DNA of 64,000 bases from WJJR01 sp964440935 (GTDB lineage: Bacteria > Zixibacteria > MSB-5A5 > WJJR01): positions 8,529-72,528 of the forward strand of contig CAYTTY010000015.1 of assembly GCA_964440935.1 (NCBI GenBank). Direction: 5' to 3'. Shown piece after piece: positions 56,285 to 64,000 of the stretch (positions within the stretch are counted from its first letter, which is position 1; each line of letters begins with the position of its first letter). Position numbers and translations under genes: made by a program. The notes beneath the pieces were generated by a model. It ran no database searches. It saw nothing but the letters and a program-made list of their open reading frames with translations, and was not told the origin of the DNA.

Positions 56285-56372
56285 CGGTCTGGATACAAGA
56301 AACGCAATGAGACGCCTGCAGCAACAACTGCTTCACGGGACTCTTGCAATTAGCGTGCGGACCGGCGGTGAT

Positions 56373-56543
56373 TCAAAGGGAGGTGCTGACCTTGAAGCCC
56401 AGCCAGATGCCAATGAATGCCCCCATTGTCGAGCACACCAGCCCCGCCAAGGAGAAGACACTGCCACCCCACAGCCATGGAATGAATCCACCGATCGTCG
56501 AACAGACGAATAACCCGATCCAAATCATGGCGCGAGAATTCAT
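56373..56543 (-). CDS. 56-residue membrane protein
   Basis: A very short protein with two transmembrane helices: AMIWIGLFVCSTIGGFIPWL and SVFSLAGLVCSTMGAFIGIW, ending LGFKVSTSL. Near-identical layouts, a G-rich first helix, a WGGSVFS hinge and an IGIWLGYK-like end, recur in small uncharacterised bacterial membrane proteins, which argues that it is real. ATG 56543 is my choice (MNSRAMIWIG), though the ATG at 56528 is also possible as the ribosome-binding site is weak. The open frame extends to 56729 through a repeat, but that part is non-coding. Function unknown. Confidence 0.6.
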   Translation of the reverse strand: MNSRAMIWIGLFVCSTIGGFIPWLWGGSVFSLAGLVCSTMGAFIGIWLGFKVSTSL

Positions 56544-56608
56544 ACCACTGTCAGTGATCGGACAAGAACGAAGCGGTGATAACCGCTCCTGCCATAAGGT
56601 ATGAACGT

Positions 56609-56726
56609 TCGAGCGATTACCGGGAATATCCTCCAATGTAGCACGGGCGTCTCGCCCGTGCCGCATGGCCGAGACAGCCATGCTATGTTCTCGAGAATTG
56701 GAACCGACTTCTGACAATCGCTCTAA
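56609..56726. repeat. Probable diverged MITE-like element
   Basis: The right end, read inward on the minus strand, is TTAGAGCGATTGTCAGAAGT, matching the family at 24549 and 29459. The centre has an analogous hairpin (GCACGGGCGTCTCGCCCGTGC around 56640-56660) and a second palindrome GCATGGCCGAGACAGCCATGC. The left end is weak (TCGAGCGATTACCGGGAATA at about 56609). It lies between the 56-residue protein gene and the permease gene of the efflux operon. Boundaries are approximate. Confidence 0.45.
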
Positions 56727-56816
56727 CAATCGCCATAACGGCTCGGCTCCCTCTCCCCTTAGGGGTGGGCGTATCGATGCCTGAATGAATGTAGAAGGAA
56801 CAGAACAATTTGGAGA

Positions 56817-58064
56817 CTACTCGTACCGCAAACTCACAATTGGATCCACCTTCGCGGCGCGGTAAGCGGGGTAAATGCCAAACACCAACCCCACCATCAC
56901 CGCTACGGTAAAAGCAATCAGGATCCACGGTATCGACACGGCCGCCGGGAGCGGCGTCGTGGCATTGACCAGAAACGCAATGCCAAGGCCGACTACAATG
57001 CCGAGCACACCGCCCAAACCGGACAGTGACATCGCCTCGATCAAAAACTGCCAGACAATATTGCGACGGCGGGCGCCGATCGCTTTCCGGATCCCGATCT
57101 CACGCGTGCGCTCGGTCACCGAGACCAGCATGATGTTCATCACACCGACACCACCGACCATCAGCCCGATCGAGGAGATCACCACCATCGCGATGTAGAT
57201 CGCCCCGGTGATGCTCCGGTACTGCTCCATTAGTGTCTCCTGGGTGAAGACGGCGAAATCTTCGGGCTTATCGTAGGGGACACCACGGCGGCGGCGCATC
57301 AGTTCGGTCACCTGGTCAATCGCCGCCGGAATGAGCGTCGAGTGCGTGGTGCGGCACTCCAGCCACAGTTCCTCTTCCCAGGGATGCAGCTTGGCGAATG
57401 TTTCGTACGGCAATAACACGTAGTTGTTCATCGATTCACCGAGCATCGATTCACGCGCCTTCGTCACACCAATCACAGTGAACCGTCGTCCGTTGACCAG
57501 TATGTCCTTCCCGATCGGATCGAGGCTTGGGAACAACGCGTCGGAGACATCCTCACCGATCACACATACCATGCGACGGAAGTGATTGTCAATCTCGGAG
57601 ATGAACCGCCCTTCGGCCATCTCCGTGCCATTGACGTCCTGATAGGTGGGCAGCACGCCGGCCAGATCGGGACGCATGGCCTCGTTGCCTTTGTACTTGG
57701 CGGTGTTGCCGCCCCGCTGCCTATAGTGGTTTTCCGGCGACACGGCGTCGATCAGTGAACAGTGCTCAAGAATGGCTTCGGCATCCTCGTAGGTGATTCC
57801 CTTGCGGTTGCGTTCTTCCGACGACCGATGCCCAAACGTGATTCCCGGTTTGTATTTGGACACGTAAATCACATTCGAGCCGAGCGATTCGATTTGCTGG
57901 GCCATCGAGTTGTTCAGACCGGTGATCAACGATACCATCCCGATCACCGAGCTGACCCCGATCAACACGCCGAGCACCGTCAGAAACGCGCGCATTTTGG
58001 CGGCGCGAATCGACGCAATCGCCATCGCCAGCGACTCTTTAATTTCGAATGCTCCGTACGACAT
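56817..58064 (-). CDS. MacB-like ABC transporter permease (second subunit)
   Basis: A 415-residue FtsX/MacB-fold permease without a fused ATPase. The first helix (AFLTVLGVLIGVSSVIGMVS) is preceded by a cytoplasmic elbow; a large periplasmic MacB_PCD domain spans about 55-275; three C-terminal helices follow, with the linking motif SVTERTREIGIRKAIGARRR (about 317-336) that contacts the ATPase. MacB-type pumps use mechanotransmission to push substrates such as peptides, lipoproteins or macrolides through a TolC channel. It is last in the operon and 17 bases after its paralogue, so the pump is probably a heterodimer of two permeases sharing one ATPase. Closest sequence relationship and substrate are not determined. 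Confidence 0.92.
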   Translation of the reverse strand: MSYGAFEIKESLAMAIASIRAAKMRAFLTVLGVLIGVSSVIGMVSLITGLNNSMAQQIESLGSNVIYVSKYKPGITFGHRSSEERNRKGITYEDAEAILEHCSLIDAVSPENHYRQRGGNTAKYKGNEAMRPDLAGVLPTYQDVNGTEMAEGRFISEIDNHFRRMVCVIGEDVSDALFPSLDPIGKDILVNGRRFTVIGVTKARESMLGESMNNYVLLPYETFAKLHPWEEELWLECRTTHSTLIPAAIDQVTELMRRRRGVPYDKPEDFAVFTQETLMEQYRSITGAIYIAMVVISSIGLMVGGVGVMNIMLVSVTERTREIGIRKAIGARRRNIVWQFLIEAMSLSGLGGVLGIVVGLGIAFLVNATTPLPAAVSIPWILIAFTVAVMVGLVFGIYPAYRAAKVDPIVSLRYE

Positions 58065-58081
58065 CGCTCACTCACCAGCGC

Positions 58082-59302
58082 TTACTCGTAGCGCAATGCC
58101 TCGATCGGATCGAGCCGTGCGGCTTTCATCGCCGGATAGACCCCAAACACCGTACCGACCCCGCCGGCAACCAGAATTCCCGCAATGATTGACCACGCCT
58201 CAACGCCAAGTGGAATGCCCGACATGTTCGATAATACCATTCCGATCAGGAAGCCGCTAACAATCCCAATCGCGCCACCGACAATGGACAGCGTCAGCGA
58301 TTCGGCCAGAAACTGCCACATGATGTTCATCCTGCGGGCGCCGATCGCCTTGCGAATGCCAACCTCGCGTGTGCGCTCGGTCACTGACACCAGCATGATG
58401 TTCATGATCACGATGCCGCCAACGATGAGTGAAATCGATGAGATTCCAATCATCACCAGAAACGCACCACTCGAGAAATTGTCCCACATGCGTTGAATGT
58501 CCGCAGCGGTGGTGATGCTGAAGTCATCTTTGTCATCGTATTTCAATTTGTGACGCGCGCGCATGACCATGCGCACCTCATCCTGTGTTTCGTCCATCGA
58601 TTCGTACGTGTACGCTTTTACAAACAGGTCGAGCGAGCGGCGATCGCCGAACTGCTTTTCGAAGGTGCTCAGCGGAATGATGATGTAGTTGTCTTTGCTC
58701 TGCCCGAGCGTCGATCCGCGCCGGACCCCGTTGCCGATGACCGTATATTCCCGCCCGGCAATCCGGATCTCTTTGCCGATGTGCGACACGCCGGGAAACA
58801 GGTTGTCGATTACGTCATAGCCGATAAACGCCACACGTCGGCGGTGCTGGTAATCGGCCGCCGTCGGGTAGTGGCCGTTTTCGATTTCGAAATCGACGAT
58901 CAGCGGGAATTCGGGTGTCGATCCCATGACGTAAACGTCATTGATATATTTGTTGCCGTACTTGGCACTGCGCATCGTAATGGTCCGCGCGGCCACCCGC
59001 TCGCAGCCCACACACACTTCATCAATGGCCCGATAATCTTCGACCGTGAGTGTCTTGCGCTTGCGCGACTCCCACCACTCTTCTTCTGAGGTGATGATGC
59101 CTTCACGATCCACGGTAAACGTCGTCGCGCCGAGCGTTTGAATCTCGGCGGCAACATACTGGTTCATGCCGTTGATGAGCGACACGATCGCAATGATCGT
59201 GCTCACCCCGATGATCATGCCGATGAGCGTGAGAATGGATCGGAGCTTGTTCGCCCAGAGGGCTCCGAGCGCGATTTTGGCGCTTTCAAGAAACTGGCGC
59301 AT
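58082..59302 (-). CDS. MacB-like ABC transporter permease (first subunit)
   Basis: A 406-residue paralogue of the following gene, with the same plan: elbow and first helix (ILTLIGMIIGVSTIIAIVSL), periplasmic domain about 50-270, and three C-terminal helices beginning with SLIVGGIVIMNIMLVSVTER and a TREVGIRKAIGARRMN coupling motif. Its periplasmic domain differs from the second subunit, including a CVGC pair near 100 that could form a disulfide. It starts 26 bases after the ATPase gene. Together with the ATPase, the adaptor and TolC it makes a MacAB-TolC-like exporter in which the two permeases are probably not interchangeable. Confidence 0.92.
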   Translation of the reverse strand: MRQFLESAKIALGALWANKLRSILTLIGMIIGVSTIIAIVSLINGMNQYVAAEIQTLGATTFTVDREGIITSEEEWWESRKRKTLTVEDYRAIDEVCVGCERVAARTITMRSAKYGNKYINDVYVMGSTPEFPLIVDFEIENGHYPTAADYQHRRRVAFIGYDVIDNLFPGVSHIGKEIRIAGREYTVIGNGVRRGSTLGQSKDNYIIIPLSTFEKQFGDRRSLDLFVKAYTYESMDETQDEVRMVMRARHKLKYDDKDDFSITTAADIQRMWDNFSSGAFLVMIGISSISLIVGGIVIMNIMLVSVTERTREVGIRKAIGARRMNIMWQFLAESLTLSIVGGAIGIVSGFLIGMVLSNMSGIPLGVEAWSIIAGILVAGGVGTVFGVYPAMKAARLDPIEALRYE

Positions 59303-59328
59303 CGGTCAACTCACTCACCGATTACACG

Positions 59329-60024
59329 TCACGCTGCATTGCGCACGTCTTCATCATGCGACACCTGGCCGTCGTGAATGTGCAGGATGCGGTCGGCGTA
59401 TTTGGCCACATCGTGCTCGTGCGTCACCAGAATGATCGTGTTTCCCGCCTTGTGCAGCCGGTCAAACAATCCCATGATTTCCACGCCGGTCTTGGAGTCG
59501 AGATTACCGGTGGGCTCGTCGGCAAGTATAAGCGACGGATTGTTCACCAACGCACGGGCAACCGCGACACGTTGCCGCTGGCCGCCCGACAGTTGATTGG
59601 GACGGTGGCTCATTCGGTCGCCCAAGTCGACCATTTCCAACGCCCGTTTGGCCATGTCGAGGCGCGTTTCCGACGGTGTGCCGTTGTAAATCAGCGGCAA
59701 CTCAACGTTGTGCAATGCCGTCGCACGGGGCAGCAGGTTAAACGTCTGGAAGACAAAGCCGATCTCACGATTGCGAATCATGGCCAGCTCGTCATCGTTC
59801 ATATTCGCGACCGCACGATCGTTCAGTGTGTACGATCCGCTTGACGGTGTGTCGAGACAGCCGATCATGTTCATCAGTGTCGATTTCCCCGATCCCGACG
59901 GGCCCATGATCGCGACATATTCGCCCTTCGAGATTTCGATCGACACACCACGCAACGCGTGCACCTTCTCGGTACCCATCGTGTAGGTCTTCCACAGTTC
60001 TTTAGTCTGAATCAGCATACTCAA
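59329..60024 (-). CDS. MacB/LolD-type ABC transporter ATPase
   Basis: A 231-residue nucleotide-binding subunit. Walker A GPSGSGKSTLMNMIG, Q-loop region GFVFQTFNLLPR, the signature LSGGQRQRVAVARAL, Walker B LILADEPTGNLD and the switch His in LVTHEHDVAKYAD are all intact. The signature and the GNLD context place it in the LolD/MacB/FtsE group, which works with FtsX-fold permeases. It is 26 bases before the first permease gene and 27 after the adaptor. It should power the MacB-like heterodimer. No degeneration is visible, so the pump is likely active. Confidence 0.95.
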   Translation of the reverse strand: MSMLIQTKELWKTYTMGTEKVHALRGVSIEISKGEYVAIMGPSGSGKSTLMNMIGCLDTPSSGSYTLNDRAVANMNDDELAMIRNREIGFVFQTFNLLPRATALHNVELPLIYNGTPSETRLDMAKRALEMVDLGDRMSHRPNQLSGGQRQRVAVARALVNNPSLILADEPTGNLDSKTGVEIMGLFDRLHKAGNTIILVTHEHDVAKYADRILHIHDGQVSHDEDVRNAA

Positions 60025-60051
60025 TCACCTGCCTGTCATGTCATTGACGAA

Positions 60052-61392
60052 TTACCCGCGATCCCGTACGGTTTTCTCCGGTTCGGTTTCGACGGCATCA
60101 TTATGATCAAGCGTTCGGAGCGTACGGAACGGTCCCACCACAATGACATCATCCTTCTCAAGGCCCGACGTGATTTCGATATCCTGCTGGTCGGCGATAC
60201 CGGTGGCCACCGGAACAAAGACAGCCTTTCCGTCACGCACCACAAACACACCTTCGATCGGTCTCTTCTCCCAATCATCTTCGTCGTCGCTGGTATTGAC
60301 CGTGTCGGCGTTGGACGATTCCTCATCACCGTTGGCGGCAACGGCCTCGTTCACTCCGATTGCCTTCTCATCACCACCTGTCCCAGCATCTCTTTTCTCC
60401 AGAATGTCTTCATCGCGCAACACAACGGCGCCGATCGGAATCTTCAGTGTGCGCTCACGCATGTCGGTGGTGATATCGCACGTGGCGGTCATCCCCGGTT
60501 TGATATTGGGAACGCTGTCCGTCACGAGAATGGTCACCATGAAATTGGTGACCTGGTCCTGCGAGCCAAGTCCCGACATCTGCGCCGTATTGCCAATCTC
60601 GGTCACTCGCCCCTTGAACACCGTATCCGGCATCGCATCCAACTCGATATCGACGCTTTGATCGAGTGCCACATGCGCGATATCGGTTTCGTCGACTTCC
60701 ACTTCGACTTCGATCTCGGACAGGTCGCTGAGAACCATGATAACGGTCGCCTGGTAATTGAGCGAACCCATCACGACTTCTCCCATTTCAGCGCGCAAAT
60801 CCGTGATAATTCCGTCCATCGGCGCGCGAATGGTCGTATACCCAAGGCTCTCCCGCGCCTGATCGACTGCCGCTTTCGCTTGTGCCACGCGAGACTCCGC
60901 CGCCTCCAGCGACGCCTGCGCGGTCAGGTGCCGGGTCCGCGCCGCATCGTACGCTTCCTGTGAGGTCAGATCTTTCTCGAAGAGAGACTTCTGTCGCTCG
61001 TAGATAAGCTTGGCTTCGTTGGCCGAAGCTTGCTCCAGGCGCGTAGTTGCCAGTGCGGCATCATACGATGCTTCTGACTGCCGGACCTGCGCCTCATACT
61101 GGTTGGGATCAAGTTGGACCAGCAGATCGCCCCTCTGGACCTGCTGCCCCTCCTTCACGGGCAGATTAACAATCTCGCCGGAGACGTTTGCCGAGATTTT
61201 CACCTCGGTCTTCGGTTGGACCTTGCCAGTCGCATTGACGAGTGACACCAACCGGCCCTCTTCGACCTTCGCGGTGTTGACCTTCGTGGTTGCCTCAGAG
61301 GAGGTCAGGAGGTTGACCACGATGAGAATCACGACCACGAGCCCTATCCCACCAAAGATCAGGACTTTTTTCTTCTTTTTCCCATTCGCCAT
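60052..61392 (-). CDS. MacA-like efflux adaptor (HlyD/membrane-fusion family)
   Basis: A 446-residue periplasmic adaptor joining the inner-membrane pump to TolC. The N-terminal anchor helix is KVLIFGGIGLVVVILIVVNL, followed by the lipoyl half-motif LVNATGKVQPKTEVKISANV, a coiled-coil hairpin (about 100-190, with ALATTRLEQASANEAKLIYE), the second lipoyl half ending YTTIRAPMDGIITDLRAEMG, a beta-barrel domain (VDETDIAHVALDQSVDIELD) and a membrane-proximal domain. The latter contains a long acidic insert (about 340-385) with GGDEKAIGV and DTVNTSDDEDDWEKR, unlike standard MacA. The start at 61392 gives the basic head MANGKKKKK. It precedes the ATPase by 27 bases and follows the tolC-like gene by 146. 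Confidence 0.93.
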   Translation of the reverse strand: MANGKKKKKVLIFGGIGLVVVILIVVNLLTSSEATTKVNTAKVEEGRLVSLVNATGKVQPKTEVKISANVSGEIVNLPVKEGQQVQRGDLLVQLDPNQYEAQVRQSEASYDAALATTRLEQASANEAKLIYERQKSLFEKDLTSQEAYDAARTRHLTAQASLEAAESRVAQAKAAVDQARESLGYTTIRAPMDGIITDLRAEMGEVVMGSLNYQATVIMVLSDLSEIEVEVEVDETDIAHVALDQSVDIELDAMPDTVFKGRVTEIGNTAQMSGLGSQDQVTNFMVTILVTDSVPNIKPGMTATCDITTDMRERTLKIPIGAVVLRDEDILEKRDAGTGGDEKAIGVNEAVAANGDEESSNADTVNTSDDEDDWEKRPIEGVFVVRDGKAVFVPVATGIADQQDIEITSGLEKDDVIVVGPFRTLRTLDHNDAVETEPEKTVRDRG

Positions 61393-61538
61393 CTGTCACC
61401 ACACCTGCTTGTTCAGAATAGGAGCCCGCCGTCACGGACTCAGACTTAGACCTCGTGCTCCATCACTATGGATACGTATAAGCGGTCAACGAGGTTCATG
61501 CCGCCGGCACATTGAGTCAACCGGGCAGAGACCGGGGG

Positions 61539-62879
61539 CTACCGCCTCACTCCTACCGCATTCTCCAATCGCGCGACGGCTATCAGATAGTCGAACAATG
61601 CGTTAACGCGATCGTTCTGGGCTCTGGTCAATGACACTTGGGCATCGAGCAGATCGAGAATGGTGGCGGCTCCCAGATGGTATTTCTCCTGCGCGAGATT
61701 GAAATCCTCCTGCGCCGAGACTTCGGTCTGCTCGGCAAGGTTGCGCGTCTCATCGGCCAGCTCGACTCCGAGATGGGCCTGCTTGACAGCGAAGGCGACG
61801 GCCTTTTCGGCCTGCTCCAACTGCTCGGACGTGTACTTGACACCCACTTGGGCATTGGAGATCGCCGTCTTGCGATGGAAACCGTTGAACAACGAGAAAT
61901 TCAGGCTGGCGGAGATTCCCCAAGTCGCAAAGCGCCCGTCAAAATCGAGCAGATCGTTACGTTCCCGGGGGCTGAAACTCCGCGAGATCGACCAACTAAA
62001 CGATGGGAACAACGTGGCTCGCGCGATCCCGATGTCATCCTTGGCGATTCGCATATTGGCCCGCGCAATCTGAACCGCGGGTGACCGTTCGAGGGCTTGT
62101 TCGGCGGCGTCCTGGTACGACATCACTTCCGGCTCCTCACCGCTGATGTCTGACACCGTAATCTCAGTTTCCACTGAGCGATTCAGTATGGTGTTCAGAC
62201 CCGCGCGGCCGACTTCGACATCGTTCTCACGCCGCAACAGTTCCAATTGCTCGGTCCCCAACTGGACTCGCGCTTTGAGCACTTCGGAAAGTGACGCCGA
62301 ACCCAGCTCATAACGGCTCTCAATGGTCTTGAGAAATTCCTCGGCACGCTCGACCGCCGCCTCCTGAACCTCGACCAGCTTGTGCGACTTGAGCAGATTG
62401 AAGTAGCCTTCCTTGACGCCCAGAATCAGGTCATTCTCGGCGCCGCGCACATTCTCCTCCTGCGCGGCCCGGGTGTGGTACGATTGGGCAATCCGGTAGA
62501 AATTCGCTCCGCCGTCAAAGAACGTCTGCGAAAGTGTAAAGCCATTGCTCCACGAGGTCGATGTCTGGGCTTCTTCCGGGATTGATATAAACTGTCCAAT
62601 GGTGGGATCGTATGTCACGTCACCAAACCGCGTATGCCGGTAGTTGTAGTTGTGTGACAAGCTCGGCAGAAAATCGCCCCACGCCGACCACACACCCTGC
62701 TTGGCGCGGTGGTAGCTTTCGCGTGCCGACGGTAAACCATACTGCCGCGACCCGTTATTCGTCAGAGCGATGTCGATACACTGATCCAGGGTCAACTCCT
62801 CGGCCTGGAGCGTTTGTCCAGTACCGGAAAAGGTGATCGCAAGTGCAGCCACAATCAGGATCGTTGTAAAACGCTTCAT
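61539..62879 (-). CDS. TolC-family outer-membrane channel
   Basis: A 446-residue outer-membrane efflux protein. ATG 62879 is preferred because GGGGAG lies six bases upstream and the chain then begins with a clear signal (KRFTTILIVAALAITFSGTG). Two OEP repeats show the alpha-helical barrel pattern: LTLDQCIDIALTNNGSRQYG at the start, ESRYELGSASLSEVLKARVQ near 195, and the second repeat with ALERSPAVQIARANMRIAKD and QEKYHLGAATILDLLDAQVS. It forms the exit duct for the MacAB-like pump encoded downstream. It has no lipobox, so it is not a lipidated OprM type. It is 41 bases after the YIP1 gene. Confidence 0.93.
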   Translation of the reverse strand: MKRFTTILIVAALAITFSGTGQTLQAEELTLDQCIDIALTNNGSRQYGLPSARESYHRAKQGVWSAWGDFLPSLSHNYNYRHTRFGDVTYDPTIGQFISIPEEAQTSTSWSNGFTLSQTFFDGGANFYRIAQSYHTRAAQEENVRGAENDLILGVKEGYFNLLKSHKLVEVQEAAVERAEEFLKTIESRYELGSASLSEVLKARVQLGTEQLELLRRENDVEVGRAGLNTILNRSVETEITVSDISGEEPEVMSYQDAAEQALERSPAVQIARANMRIAKDDIGIARATLFPSFSWSISRSFSPRERNDLLDFDGRFATWGISASLNFSLFNGFHRKTAISNAQVGVKYTSEQLEQAEKAVAFAVKQAHLGVELADETRNLAEQTEVSAQEDFNLAQEKYHLGAATILDLLDAQVSLTRAQNDRVNALFDYLIAVARLENAVGVRR

Positions 62880-62920
62880 TCTCATCTCCCCTACTCTCAA
62901 TCAGGATGTTCATTCCCCAC

Positions 62921-63673
62921 TTAGGCACCGAATGAGATGCCGAGAGTGGCCAATCCGGCTTGAATGAGAACCCACACAAACCAGACCGCCCCGACACTGT
63001 ACAGCGCCTTGCGGCTGTCGATGTTGGCAATCACCGACACCGCCACGCTCGACAACCACACTTGCCACAGACCAAACAACTCAAATGACGATAATATCTT
63101 CTTCACGAATGGCCCGGTTTCCGCCGATGTCAACACGCCCAACCCAATCGAGACGTCCATTGACCCCTTGGCCATAATCAGGGGTACGGTGACGATACTC
63201 CCGGGGATGACGATCATCATCGTCCACGCGTACGCATTGAGCATCTTCAGATAACTGGCGGTGCCACCAAGCAGAATGTTGCCGATGAACAACAACACTC
63301 CAGCCACGATAACGATCATGAGGATCTGGCTGATCGGCACAAACAGCAGGTAGATCGGGTTCTCAAACTGCTCTTCCATGCCGCTGAGGACTTCTGCTTT
63401 CTGCTCCTCGGACATCTGCTGGTTTTGATCGAGCCGTTCCTCCACTTGGGCGATTTGTGATTCTTTGATGATGCTCTTGATCGGTAAATAGGCGCCGATG
63501 GATATGGCCGACACCAACAACCAGACAATGACCCACTCATGATTGCTGCGCACACTTTGGAATGTCTTGCGTGGGTCAACAAACAGATTCCACAACTTCG
63601 CACCAAATCCCAGCGGTTCCGGTGTCCCTGCTGGGGTCCCTCCAGCCATCATGTTCTGGTCTGTCGTGGACAT
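62921..63673 (-). CDS. YIP1-family membrane protein
   Basis: A 250-residue membrane protein with the YIP1/Yip1 domain: a cytoplasmic head with LGFGAKLWNLFVDPRKTFQS (about 22-41), a first helix VIVWLLVSAISIGAYLPIKS (about 49-68), a charged loop of Gln/Glu heptads (about 70-105), and four more hydrophobic segments. The function of bacterial Yip1 proteins is not known; the eukaryotic fold is linked to membrane trafficking. AGGAGG lies six bases before ATG 63673, so the longer frame is rejected. It heads the efflux operon, 41 bases before tolC; genes of this kind often sit beside MacAB-TolC systems in uncultivated phyla. It may assist the pump. Confidence 0.85.
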   Translation of the reverse strand: MSTTDQNMMAGGTPAGTPEPLGFGAKLWNLFVDPRKTFQSVRSNHEWVIVWLLVSAISIGAYLPIKSIIKESQIAQVEERLDQNQQMSEEQKAEVLSGMEEQFENPIYLLFVPISQILMIVIVAGVLLFIGNILLGGTASYLKMLNAYAWTMMIVIPGSIVTVPLIMAKGSMDVSIGLGVLTSAETGPFVKKILSSFELFGLWQVWLSSVAVSVIANIDSRKALYSVGAVWFVWVLIQAGLATLGISFGA

Positions 63674-63870
63674 CTGTTTCCTCCTGGACCATCCCGGAGC
63701 AAGCTGCGCAGGTCCGGGAAACACGAGTTCAAAAGACGGTCACGCACGGCGAAAGTTTCAAAATTCACATCTCCGTGACATGTCCGCCCACCTCCAACCG
63801 GCCCCAATAACTCCTTATCACTGATAGAATTCAATCCCTTTGCCGGGGGTTGACGTCAGTCGATTGGTGC

Positions 63871-63923
63871 CCCTGACGCCCTTTAGGGTGAGTCCGCCGC
63901 GGCGGATCGAACCCTCGTCAGGG
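63871..63923. repeat. Palindromic intergenic repeat
   Basis: Outer arms CCCTGACG (63871-63878) and CGTCAGGG (63916-63923) frame inner arms GGGTGAGTCCGCCG and CGGCGGATCGAACCC, with the 14-base palindrome TCCGCCGCGGCGGA at the centre (63893-63906). The same core occurs at 29585-29598. It can fold into a long hairpin and has no poly-T tail. Confidence 0.6.
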
Positions 63924-63946
63924 TTTACGACGAGACGCAATGCATT

Positions 63947-64000
63947 TATAGCAATTGTCATAAATCCTTTCCGTTTGGATCAGGGTGCCACGGGCCTTGA
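63947..64000. repeat. Left half of a MITE-like element, cut by window edge
   Basis: Begins TATAGCAATTGTCATAAATC and continues with CCGTTTGGATCAGGGTGCCA then CGGGCCTTGA, matching, in this order, the inward-read right end of the copy at 24549-24732. The rest lies beyond base 64000. Confidence 0.75.

Larger units (their letters stand above)
63674..64000. other. Gene-free right edge of window
   Basis: Nothing here codes for a protein I can support. It should hold the promoter of the efflux operon, and it carries two repeat features (63871-63923 and 63947 onward). It is cut by the window end. Confidence 0.5.

Noticed and set aside
1..64000. rRNA or tRNA genes, phage or plasmid functions, and transposase genes
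   Set aside because: I looked for cloverleaf-like segments, rRNA blocks, integrase, Rep and transposase motifs and found none. This does not exclude diverged forms, as no search could be run.

Overview
The window looks like chromosome from a Gram-negative bacterium with a full outer membrane. It carries TolC, Omp85-type and other beta-barrel proteins, lipoproteins with lipoboxes and several Tat or Sec signal peptides. Genes are G/C-rich at third codon positions, tightly packed and often joined by 4-base ATGA overlaps. The gene mix (GlgE pathway, DUF4382 lipoprotein, DUF6599/DUF362 redox operon, peptidase/propeller/Omp85 fusion, Tad remnant) suggests an uncultivated lineage near the FCB-type candidate phyla. 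That placement is inference only; there is no rRNA or tRNA here to test it.

Layout. 1-9356 (minus): an alpha-glucan operon glgX-glgE-treS/mak-glgB. 9717-11386 (plus): an ABC-2 permease without an ATPase partner, coupled to a DUF192 gene. 11426-14352: a DUF4382 lipoprotein gene, then a scrambled stretch where a truncated tadC, a Big-1-like fragment and an AAA ATPase lacking a clear N-terminus abut. 14505-15566: a Tat-exported glycosylasparaginase-type gene. 15583-20316 (minus): a coupled four-gene redox operon (DUF6599, DUF362, NapH/NapG-like polyferredoxin, Fe-S aldo/keto reductase). 20558-24471 (plus): a GH65 phosphorylase and a beta-phosphoglucomutase/trehalose-phosphatase fusion. 24729-29030 (minus): MgtE, a sodium/solute symporter and an alginate-export-like porin. 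29031-29938: nested palindromic repeats. 29939-36150 (minus): membrane protein, peptidase/propeller/barrel giant, Fpg/MutM and PolX. 36218-49233: a stress-type cluster with a CBS protein, a NarL-type two-component system, an alcohol dehydrogenase, a proton P-type ATPase, a pyruvate-oxidase-like enzyme, a PRC-barrel protein and a six-BON protein. 49675-53956: two large envelope proteins. 54044-56543: methyltransferase, DASS symporter and a tiny membrane protein. 56817-63673 (minus): YIP1 protein, TolC, MacA-like adaptor, ATPase and two MacB-like permeases.

How it fits together. TreS interconverts trehalose and maltose, its fused maltokinase makes maltose 1-phosphate, GlgE polymerises that unit, GlgB branches the product and GlgX debranches it. 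The GH65/HAD-OtsB pair about 11 kb away gives a phosphorolytic exit from trehalose-type disaccharides to glucose 6-phosphate, so the window holds much of a trehalose-glycogen cycle; OtsA is not seen. The 36-49 kb cluster looks like a pH/redox stress module under its own two-component system. A MITE-like repeat family with terminal inverted repeats sits in intergenic gaps, once supplying the stop codon of mgtE.
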